A stretch of 5,187 bases of DNA from Chitinophagaceae bacterium. GTDB taxonomy: Bacteria; Bacteroidota; Bacteroidia; Chitinophagales; Chitinophagaceae. The stretch lies in contig JAACZX010000561.1 of the NCBI GenBank assembly GCA_009996555.1, positions 1-5,187 on the forward strand. Direction: 5' to 3'. The notes under the pieces were generated by a model. It was not told where the DNA came from. It saw only the letters and a list, made by a program, of their open reading frames with translations, and did no database searches. This document shows, in pieces, positions 1 to 5,187 of this stretch. Position numbers and translations under genes: made by a program. How positions within the stretch are numbered: position 1 is the stretch's first letter; each line of letters starts with the position of its first letter.

Positions 1-1249
1 GGTAACGACTGAGCAACACCCTGTATTGAACCTTGTATAAATTCTGTTCAACCTCTTTAAAGAAATCATTAATGCCTGATGCAGTGCCCACACCTTTCCA
101 CAATTCATCATATTGCTGTTTGCTGAGGTCGATGATTGGTTTATGAATGGGGAAACCGGTTTTTGCTGTTGCTTTTATAAACTGTTCTCTCCACCAACCT
201 AACTTTTCTCCTTTCCATGGAGCAACGGCACCTTCATACACACTTAAACTTTTATCTGGTATAACCAGGTCTTCATCAATACCCAGCACCTGGCTGAACC
301 CTTCACAAACAGGACAGGCTCCATAAGGGTTGTTGAAAGAAAACAGGTTGGGTACAGGTTCTTCAAACTTTATTCCATCCAACTCAAAGCGATTGGAGAA
401 ATGCAGTAACTCTTTGCCATCAATTTCAACAAAAGCCTCACCTTCTCCTTCAAAAAAAGCGGTGCCTGCACTATCGCCAATACGATGCAATTCATCTTCA
501 TCAAAGGCTTTACCCACCAGACGATCAACCAACACATAAATGATGGTATTTGCATTGGAAATATTCAATTGGGCATTCAACTCTTTATCACTTAACTCAA
601 GCAGATCTTCAATATGAAGTGTTTCTCCTGTTTCGTTTTTTTGTTTTCCGGCAATACTTTTTTTATATACCCTGGTAAATCCCTTTTGCAACAGAATATT
701 TAACTCCTCTCTGCTGCTTCGTTTTGCATGAACAGGAAATTTTACCAACATCAAAATCTTTGCACCTTCTTTCTTTTGTGCAATTGCCTGTACCACATCT
801 GCCACATCATCCTTCTTTACCTCTCTGCCACTTACGGGAGAAATGGTTTTGCCAGCTCTTGCAAACAGCAACCGCAGGTAATCATAGATCTCGGTCATAC
901 TGCCCACCGTGCTTCTTGGAGTTCTGGTAATCACCTTTTGTTCAATAGCAATTGCCGGACACAAACCTTTGATGTAGTCAACATCAGGTTTATCCATCCG
1001 GTTGAGGAACTGCCTGGCATAAGCACTCAGGCTTTCAGCATAACGCCGCTGTCCTTCGGCATACAATGTATCAATGGTGAGCGATGATTTGCCGCTGCCC
1101 GAAACCCCTGTTACCACAATCAATTTGTTACGGGGTATCTGCACCGATACATTTTTCAGGTTATGCACCCTTGCCCCTTTTATGTAGATATCTTCCTTTT
1201 TTAAAGGAACTGAAAGATCGATCTTCTTCTTTTTTGCCGCTGTAGCCAT
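1..1249 (-). CDS. uvrA: UvrA, excinuclease ABC subunit A (N-terminal 416 residues; runs off the left edge)
   Basis: UvrA is the cytoplasmic ATPase that finds bulky DNA lesions and loads UvrB in nucleotide excision repair. The frame is open from the ATG at 1249 to the window edge, with no stop codon. Seen: a lysine-rich start (MATAAKKKK), the first ABC Walker A loop GVSGSGKSS at residues 48-56, the UvrA block [19 protein letters not shown] near 64-82 that includes the Q-loop, [18 protein letters not shown] near 109-126, and [16 protein letters not shown] near 303-318. UvrA is normally about 940 residues, so more than half, including the signature motifs and second ATPase, lies outside. The first CxxC of zinc module 1 is absent ([12 protein letters not shown], 284-295) and only C312/C315 remain; the usual cysteines after LLFARAGKT are serines (SPVS, 137-140). 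I believe this is common in Bacteroidota. The upstream sequence is T-rich with no Shine-Dalgarno, as expected for that phylum. Identity is certain; the start is very likely. Confidence 0.97.
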   Translation of the reverse strand, partial: MATAAKKKKIDLSVPLKKEDIYIKGARVHNLKNVSVQIPRNKLIVVTGVSGSGKSSLTIDTLYAEGQRRYAESLSAYARQFLNRMDKPDVDYIKGLCPAIAIEQKVITRTPRSTVGSMTEIYDYLRLLFARAGKTISPVSGREVKKDDVADVVQAIAQKKEGAKILMLVKFPVHAKRSSREELNILLQKGFTRVYKKSIAGKQKNETGETLHIEDLLELSDKELNAQLNISNANTIIYVLVDRLVGKAFDEDELHRIGDSAGTAFFEGEGEAFVEIDGKELLHFSNRFELDGIKFEEPVPNLFSFNNPYGACPVCEGFSQVLGIDEDLVIPDKSLSVYEGAVAPWKGEKLGWWREQFIKATAKTGFPIHKPIIDLSKQQYDELWKGVGTASGINDFFKEVEQNLYKVQYRVLLSRY

Positions 1250-1256
1250 AGAAAAA

Positions 1257-1264
1257 CAAATTTA
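1257..1264 (-). promoter_or_regulatory. Possible Bacteroidota -7 element for uvrA
   Basis: On the minus strand this reads TAAATTTG, an exact match to the Bacteroidota -7 consensus TAnnTTTG. It ends 7 bases before the uvrA ATG, so transcription would begin almost at the start codon, giving a leaderless or nearly leaderless mRNA. I see no TTG -33 element at the expected spacing, which weakens the call. In AT-rich DNA an 8-base match can arise by chance. Confidence 0.3.
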
Positions 1265-1304
1265 GCTGATAAACAAATCGAAGGAAGAAAGTTGCTAAAA
1301 ATTT

Positions 1305-1409
1305 GTGCATCGAAGTTTTTGGGACTACAGGCATTTTAAAGACTGGCTGTCCAACTTCTACGACAGTACGGGGAAAATACTATTAGAGCGCTGCGGGGTA
1401 ATACGTTAA
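1305..1409 (+). other. Short protein-like open frame (34 codons) or gene remnant, unidentified
   Basis: A frame opens after a TAA at 1296-1298, has a possible GTG start at 1305, and ends with TAA at 1407-1409. The predicted peptide has a protein-like mix rich in aromatics (SFWDYRHFKDWLSNFYD), ending in TGKILLERCGVIR. The patch is visibly more GC-rich (about 45 percent by hand count) than the AT-rich sequence to its right. There is no ribosome-binding site, though such sites are weak across this window. I do not recognise the family. It could be a tiny real gene, the decayed tail of a larger gene, or a dispersed intergenic repeat that happens to be open. The frame is too short for length alone to be evidence. 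Confidence 0.2.
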
Positions 1410-1582
1410 ATAATCCTGAATGTTGGAAGAATGAAATAATTCTATTATTTTTATTTCGAAATTCAATATTCAAATCAGAAACCCAAATTTCTTCTGCCTA
1501 TAGCATCAAACTTCTACACAACAATTTCAGTATTGCTTATTAGCTGAAACCCTTTATTGAAAACCATCAACCGTAGAAGTGT

Positions 1583-2164
1583 ATGCATCTGTATCAACAA
1601 TTTACCGATCAACAACTCGTCCACCTGTTTAAAGACGGTGAAGGAGAAGCCATGGAAACCTTAGTGCTGCGTCATAAAGACAAGCTCTATACCTCCATTT
1701 TTTTACTGGTGAAGGATAAATACCTGGCCGAAGACCTCTTCCAGGATATGTTCATTAAAGTAATTGACACCATTCGTGGCGGGCGCTATACGGAGGAAGG
1801 GAAATTTCTTCCCTGGGCTATGCGTATTGCTCACAACCTTTGTGTGGATCATTTCCGCCGTGTAAAGCGCACCCCTACCATTAAAACAAGTGACAACCAC
1901 GATATTTTCGAAGTACTCAATTTCAGTAATGAAAATGCTGAGGAAAAGATGATGAAAAACCAGAGTTATGACCGTATCCGCCGGATGCTGGATCTGTTAC
2001 CTGAAGAACAACGTGAGGTGATCATTCTGCGTCATTACGCTGATCTGAGTTTTAAAGAGATCGCTACGCTTACCAACTGCAGCATTAATACCGCTCTGGG
2101 CCGCATGCGTTACGGACTCATTAACATGCGTAAAATGATGACAGAAAAACAAATCGCTCTGTAA
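1583..2164 (+). CDS. Sigma-70 family RNA polymerase sigma factor, ECF-like
   Basis: The 193-residue protein has the two-domain build of group 4 (ECF-like) sigma factors, which direct RNA polymerase to a specific promoter set. Sigma region 2 spans about residues 24-96: the core-binding helix with AEDLFQDMFIKV (49-60), then the -10-binding part with FLPWAMRIAHNLCVDHFRR (75-93). A charged linker (97-128) follows, then region 4 (about 130-184) with LDLLPEEQREVIILRHY (136-152) and the helix-turn-helix SFKEIATLTNCSINTALGRM (156-175) for the -35 element. There is no membrane segment and no extra C-terminal domain. The start is supported because the protein begins just before region 1.2/2.1, as in relatives; upstream sits only a weak purine stretch (AGAAG). 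No anti-sigma factor or SusCD-type gene adjoins it: a terminator and a convergent gene follow directly. Its trigger and regulon cannot be read from this window. Confidence 0.92.
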   Translation: MHLYQQFTDQQLVHLFKDGEGEAMETLVLRHKDKLYTSIFLLVKDKYLAEDLFQDMFIKVIDTIRGGRYTEEGKFLPWAMRIAHNLCVDHFRRVKRTPTIKTSDNHDIFEVLNFSNENAEEKMMKNQSYDRIRRMLDLLPEEQREVIILRHYADLSFKEIATLTNCSINTALGRMRYGLINMRKMMTEKQIAL

Positions 2165-2197
2165 AAATCATTTCCTTTAAGAGAGCCTGACAAAACC

Positions 2198-2224
2198 AAA
2201 TCCCTCCGCTTAGCGGAGGGATTT
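2198..2224. terminator. Rho-independent terminator, probably serving both sigma factor and dsbD
   Basis: A perfect 12-bp stem, AAATCCCTCCGC (2198-2209) with its complement at 2213-2224, encloses a 3-base loop (TTA). It starts 33 bases past the sigma stop codon and is followed on the plus strand by an interrupted T tract (TTTTTATTTTAT, from 2222). It also lies 43 bases past the dsbD stop on the minus strand, where TTTGGTTTTG follows the GC core. The convergent arrangement suggests that both transcripts end here, more strongly for the plus strand. Confidence 0.9.
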
Positions 2225-2266
2225 TTATTTTATGCGTCAAAAGTTCTTTAACTGTTTTAAGACACC

Positions 2267-4222
2267 TTATTTCCCATTTTTTCCAAATGCATCAAGCCCG
2301 CACTCCAGCCACTGTTTAAATGCCGATGCACTTGGTGTATATGCTTTTGTTTTGGTTAAGGCAGTTTCATCTAACCCTATAATTGCGTACTGCGGCTGAG
2401 CAACGGCATCAAAATTTTCGCTTTGGAAAGTAGCCCATTTATCACCTACCGTTACAATTTCTTTCTTTCCACCGGTTTTGGTTGTAAATGTTTGCTGTTG
2501 CGCTGCTGGTAACACTTTCCGTTCATCCACATAAAGCGATACCACAATAAACTTATTCTTCATTAATTCAAGCACTTCAGGATCTGTCCAAACGTTCTCT
2601 TCCATTCTACGGCAATTCACACAAGCCCAACCGGTAAAATCAATCAGCAAAGGTTTATTCTCTTTTCGTGCAAGTGCTAATGCTTCTTCATAATCCCGCA
2701 ACGGCTCCAATGAATTTTCGCAGTTTACAGGATGTAAATAAACACTGTAACAAAGCGGTGGCGGAAACCCACTGATCAGTGTAAGGTTTGCAGCTTTTGT
2801 ATTGCTTACGCCAGGAATCAGGTAAATGGTAGCGGCAGCAAACAGGGCAATAAACGTCCAGCGTACGCCACCAATTTTTATCTTCTTATCATCATGCGGA
2901 AATTTGATAAATCCAAGAAGATAAAGAACAATCAGTAATCCTATGACCACCCATATACCAATAAATATTTCACGAGGTAACAGGTGCCATTGCTTTACCA
3001 GGTCTGCGTTGCTTAAGAACTTCACCGCCATTGCCAGCTCCAGGAAACCCAGTACCACTTTCACTGTATTTAACCAACCGCCACTTTTGGGCAATGATTG
3101 CAACCAGTTAGGAAACATGGCAAACAATGCAAATGGTAAAGCAAGACCTAAACCAAAGCCACCCATTCCAAATGTCAGCTGAATAGCACCACCGTCTTTT
3201 GTAAGTGCACCCGCCAGTAAGGAACCAAGTATAGGACCTGTACAGGAGAACGAAACAATGGCTAATGTAAGCGCCATAAAGAAAATGCCCAACATACTTC
3301 CAACACTTGCCTTTGCATCGGCCTTGTTCGCAAAATTGCCCGGTAGTGTTATTTCAAAATAGCCAAAGAACGAAATGGCAAACACCACAAAAATGATAAA
3401 GAAAATAATGTTGAGCCAAACATTGGTTGAAATGTTATTGAGTATTTCCGGATCGGTTTGGTCGAGCAAATGAAACGGCAAACTCAACAATATATAGATG
3501 AGGAAGATAAAAAAACCATAGAGCAATGCATTACGGATGCCTTTGCCCCTGCTGCCACTCCGCTTTGTAAAAAACGAAACAGTTAACGGTATTAACGGAA
3601 ACACACAAGGCGTCAGCAACGCAATAAAACCGCCTATTAAGCCCAGCAGAAAAATACCCCACAGGCTTTTTCCTTCGGTGCCTTCATCGCCGCAATTATT
3701 TACTGGATTATCAATATCAATACTATTGATCTTGATGCGTGCCGTTTGCGACACGCCGCCTTCCATTTTTACATCAAACGAAAATTCCTGCGCAGGTAAA
3801 AATTCATCGGTACCGCCTGTTGCAAACAACAGTGTTCCCTTTAGCTGGGCGGGCACTACCCCGGTGAGTTTTATTTTTTGCGATAGCAGTACTTCTTCTT
3901 TTGCAATAAGTACATGCTTATTATCGAAAATAGGATCGGCATAAGAACTGCTGCCAAGCTTTATCTGCATAAAGCCTTCGTTCAGAATAGAACTGTCGGT
4001 AAAATGTACAGCAATGGAATCGAGCCCTTCAGCATCTTTTGTAAAGAGGTAGAGAAATTTCCCTGGCTTTATCCTGCCTTTGAACTGCAGTTCATATTCA
4101 GCAGCACCTGTTTTTTTACTACTTGCTTCCCACTGCACAAAAGAAGAATCCTGTGCTACGGAAACCTGTAAAAAGAATAATGAAATAAAAGAGAAGAGAA
4201 CAGAACGTAGAAATAATTGCAT
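2267..4222 (-). CDS. dsbD: DsbD, thiol:disulfide interchange protein, with a cysteine-less alpha domain
   Basis: DsbD carries reducing power from cytoplasmic thioredoxin across the inner membrane to periplasmic proteins with unwanted disulfides. Order in the 651 residues: signal peptide (1-23, likely cut at SVA/QD); an alpha-type immunoglobulin-like domain (about 24-155); a beta domain with about eight membrane segments (about 186-471) holding the redox cysteines C206 ([10 protein letters not shown]) and C327 (SFSCTGPI); and a C-terminal thioredoxin-like gamma domain (about 505-651) with C534-V-N-C537 in [14 protein letters not shown] and a probable cis-proline at P610. The beta and gamma cysteines are all present. 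The alpha domain lacks both of its cysteines: the expected CxxxxC-LPP reads [12 protein letters not shown] (133-144). Extra cysteines are C177 after the alpha domain, a CX9C pair C491/C501 between the last membrane segment and gamma, and C641. The downstream terminator is shared with the convergent sigma gene. A paralogous alpha-domain gene lies 52 bases upstream on the same strand. Confidence 0.95.
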   Translation of the reverse strand: MQLFLRSVLFSFISLFFLQVSVAQDSSFVQWEASSKKTGAAEYELQFKGRIKPGKFLYLFTKDAEGLDSIAVHFTDSSILNEGFMQIKLGSSSYADPIFDNKHVLIAKEEVLLSQKIKLTGVVPAQLKGTLLFATGGTDEFLPAQEFSFDVKMEGGVSQTARIKINSIDIDNPVNNCGDEGTEGKSLWGIFLLGLIGGFIALLTPCVFPLIPLTVSFFTKRSGSRGKGIRNALLYGFFIFLIYILLSLPFHLLDQTDPEILNNISTNVWLNIIFFIIFVVFAISFFGYFEITLPGNFANKADAKASVGSMLGIFFMALTLAIVSFSCTGPILGSLLAGALTKDGGAIQLTFGMGGFGLGLALPFALFAMFPNWLQSLPKSGGWLNTVKVVLGFLELAMAVKFLSNADLVKQWHLLPREIFIGIWVVIGLLIVLYLLGFIKFPHDDKKIKIGGVRWTFIALFAAATIYLIPGVSNTKAANLTLISGFPPPLCYSVYLHPVNCENSLEPLRDYEEALALARKENKPLLIDFTGWACVNCRRMEENVWTDPEVLELMKNKFIVVSLYVDERKVLPAAQQQTFTTKTGGKKEIVTVGDKWATFQSENFDAVAQPQYAIIGLDETALTKTKAYTPSASAFKQWLECGLDAFGKNGK

Positions 4223-4233
4223 GATAAACAGAG

Positions 4234-4263
4234 TTTAAAAATCCCGTCTTTTACAAGACGGGA
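4234..4263 (-). terminator. Hairpin with T tract between the alpha-domain gene and dsbD
   Basis: A perfect 9-bp stem pairs TCCCGTCTT (4242-4250) with AAGACGGGA (4255-4263) around the 4-base loop TTAC. Read on the minus strand, the stem is followed at once by TTTTTAAAC, the layout of an intrinsic terminator. It begins 11 bases after the stop codon of the alpha-domain gene, and its T tract ends only about a dozen bases before the dsbD ATG. No room remains for a conventional dsbD promoter between hairpin and start, so it more likely works as a partial terminator or mRNA 3'-end stabiliser inside a shared transcript than as a full stop. Confidence 0.75.
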
Positions 4264-4274
4264 CTCAATATTTT

Positions 4275-4733
4275 TTATCCTTCCAGCTTTACACTGAACT
4301 TCGATTTATCGGGAGGAAGGCACTGTTTATCATCACATACCATAAACTCAACATCGCCTGTAATGGATGTTTTTACATTTGATTTTACTGTAACAACCTG
4401 TACAAATTCTACTTTATTGGAATAAAAACGGGAACGTGATTGTGTGGCTTTATCAAACGCATCGGTTAGTTTACCCACTTCTTTGGGTTTACCGCTTACA
4501 ATCAGCAATGGATTTTTTGCAAAGGTGATGGTAGTGGGCAATGCAATAGCATCTTCACTTTGTGTTTGACTGTACAAGTGCCAACCCGGCTGAATATTTG
4601 CCGTCATCCTCACTTCGTATTTTTTATCTGCTATTTTTTTAACTGTGTAATCCCATTTCACCTTGCTGCCGCTTTGTGCAAACAGCGAAAGGGAAATAAA
4701 TAAGAATCCAATTGTAGTTAGAAATTTTGTCAT
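4275..4733 (-). CDS. Exported single-domain protein like the DsbD N-terminal (alpha) domain
   Basis: The 152-residue product consists of a signal peptide (1-19, likely cut at LFA/QS) and one DsbD alpha-type domain with no membrane anchor after cleavage, so it should be soluble in the periplasm. The diagnostic block is MVCDDKQCLPP (131-141), with the redox pair C133/C138 followed by Leu-Pro-Pro, as in alpha domains that receive electrons from DsbD gamma and reduce client proteins. The start of the mature part matches the alpha domain of the neighbouring DsbD: both have V-x-W, KK, YE, I-x-PG and LY in the same order and nearly the same spacing. It therefore looks like a paralogue, and it keeps the cysteines DsbD has lost. 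It lies upstream of dsbD on the same strand, with a hairpin between. The start is supported by the signal peptide; there is no Shine-Dalgarno sequence. Family is well supported; its role as DsbD partner is inference. Confidence 0.88.
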   Translation of the reverse strand: MTKFLTTIGFLFISLSLFAQSGSKVKWDYTVKKIADKKYEVRMTANIQPGWHLYSQTQSEDAIALPTTITFAKNPLLIVSGKPKEVGKLTDAFDKATQSRSRFYSNKVEFVQVVTVKSNVKTSITGDVEFMVCDDKQCLPPDKSKFSVKLEG

Positions 4734-4847
4734 GATCTGCTTTTTTACCCGCTTTCAATTGCAAAGATGCCTCCAAATCCCGTTACAGAAATGTCAGCCC
4801 GGTCACAAAACGAAATTTTATCAAATCATTTACGATTTGGACAATGA
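4734..4847 (-). promoter_or_regulatory. Gap between purQ and the alpha-domain gene; likely promoter region, no clear element
   Basis: These 114 bases should hold the end of the purQ transcript and, if the dsb genes have their own promoter, that promoter. A small AT-rich hairpin, CAAATC (4822-4827) and GATTTG (4834-4839) with a 6-base loop, begins 9 bases after the purQ stop; it is too weak to call a terminator with confidence. CATCTTTG on the minus strand (4762-4769) differs from the Bacteroidota -7 consensus TAnnTTTG at one position and lies about 28 bases before the ATG, but I see no TTG -33 partner. The sequence just before the ATG is A-rich (TAAAAAAGCAGATC). Confidence 0.3.
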
Positions 4848-5187
4848 TCAGATGGCCACAGCTGCATTGATCAACAGCGTGTTCAGGATAATACGTCCAT
4901 CAGTATTGCCTAAAATTGTGCTGGTTGCACGCTCAGGGTGAGGCATCATACCAAATACATTGCCTTCTTTATTTGAGATACCGGCAATATTTCTGATAGC
5001 ACCATTGGGGTTTGCTTCTGCTGTAATATTTCCCTGCTCGTCTGAATATCGGTAAAGTACCTGGCCATTTGCTTCCAGGGCATCCAGCGTTTTTTCATCG
5101 GCAAAATAACGTCCTTCGCCATGTGCAATGGGTATTTTAAGACCCGAACCACCGGCACCGGTGAGGTACACATTTTTGCAGATGAAC
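4848..5187 (-). CDS. purQ: PurQ, glutaminase subunit of phosphoribosylformylglycinamidine synthase (C-terminal 112 residues)
   Basis: PurQ releases ammonia from glutamine for PurL, which converts FGAR to FGAM in the fourth step of purine synthesis in the cytoplasm. The frame is open to the right edge, so start and nucleophile cysteine lie outside; PurQ is usually about 225-230 residues, so about half is visible. Counting from the first visible residue, IPIAHGEGRY (18-27) and GMMPHPERA (79-87) are the class I glutamine amidotransferase signatures, with H83 and E85 as catalytic His and Glu. The ending LGNTDGRIILNTLL fits stand-alone PurQ; the large fused PurL ends differently, with an aromatic-rich tail after its PHPER. 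PurQ has no obvious functional link to the downstream dsb genes, and 114 bases separate them. A GTG at 5171 lies inside conserved sequence and is not the true start. Confidence 0.93.
   Translation of the reverse strand, partial: FICKNVYLTGAGGSGLKIPIAHGEGRYFADEKTLDALEANGQVLYRYSDEQGNITAEANPNGAIRNIAGISNKEGNVFGMMPHPERATSTILGNTDGRIILNTLLINAAVAI

Larger units (their letters stand above)
1250..1582. other. Divergent intergenic region between uvrA and the sigma factor gene
   Basis: These 333 bases separate two divergent start codons, so promoters for both genes should lie here. Contents: a possible uvrA -7 element (1257-1264); a more GC-rich patch with a 34-codon protein-like frame (1305-1409); then a strongly AT-rich stretch (about 1410-1582). 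In that stretch are an imperfect hairpin arm pair GAAATAA (1434-1440) and TTATTTC (1451-1457), and the 10-base palindrome ATTTCGAAAT (1453-1462). The octamer ACTTCTAC occurs at 1354-1361 and 1510-1517, and its reverse complement at 1573-1580 next to the sigma start. I found no exact TAnnTTTG element on the plus strand to serve the sigma factor gene, and no tRNA-like fold. Confidence 0.6.

Noticed and set aside
330..1087. Short open frames on both strands inside the uvrA region
   Set aside because: The continuous minus-strand UvrA frame with conserved motifs explains this DNA; the short frames show no domain or signal of their own.
1434..1462. AT-rich inverted repeat and ATTTCGAAAT palindrome as an operator or attachment site
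   Set aside because: In DNA this AT-rich, such short symmetric elements arise easily, and nothing else supports a binding or integration site.
1703..1900. Minus-strand 65-codon frame inside the sigma factor gene
   Set aside because: It lies opposite the conserved sigma region 2 and has no recognisable content.
2943..4171. Plus-strand open frames opposite dsbD
   Set aside because: They are antisense to a well-supported membrane protein and encode low-complexity, unrecognisable peptides.
4822..4839. Small hairpin after purQ as a terminator
   Set aside because: The stem is only 6 bp and AT-rich, and the T tract after it is interrupted; it is noted in the intergenic entry but not called.
4663..4941. 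Plus-strand 92-codon frame spanning the gap before the alpha-domain gene
   Set aside because: It overlaps the signal-peptide end of one gene and the C-terminus of PurQ on the other strand, with no protein-like motif.

Overview
The window looks like ordinary chromosome from a member of the Bacteroidota. The protein signatures resemble Chitinophagaceae, but no marker gene fixes the family. Supporting signs are the moderate, AT-leaning base composition, starts without Shine-Dalgarno sequences, a TAnnTTTG-type promoter element near uvrA, and Bacteroidota-style versions of UvrA, DsbD and PurQ. There is no phage, insertion sequence, CRISPR array, tRNA or rRNA.

Layout. At the left edge (2-1249, minus) are the N-terminal 416 residues of UvrA, the damage-recognition ATPase of nucleotide excision repair. 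A 333-base AT-rich intergenic region (1250-1582) separates it from a divergent, complete sigma-70 family (ECF-like) sigma factor (1583-2164, plus). A strong, probably two-way hairpin terminator (2198-2224) lies between the sigma gene and the convergent dsbD gene. The minus strand then carries dsbD (2267-4222), a gene for a free-standing exported DsbD alpha-like domain (4275-4733), and at the right edge the C-terminal 112 residues of PurQ (4848-5187).

The coherent functional unit is the dsbD pair. DsbD takes electrons from the cytoplasm through a membrane domain (C206 and C327) to a periplasmic thioredoxin-like domain (C534-V-N-C537). Its own N-terminal alpha domain has neither of the two cysteines that normally pass electrons to client proteins. 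The small protein next door has the same fold signature and an intact C133-x4-C138 pair. The likely reading is that the small protein supplies the missing alpha function in trans. An intrinsic-terminator-like hairpin between the two genes could make the small protein more abundant than DsbD.

I found no wholly new system. The cysteine-less alpha domain beside a cysteine-bearing paralogue is the best lead. Secondary points are an extra CX9C pair in DsbD, a UvrA zinc module lacking its first cysteine pair, and a 34-codon protein-like patch upstream of the sigma factor.
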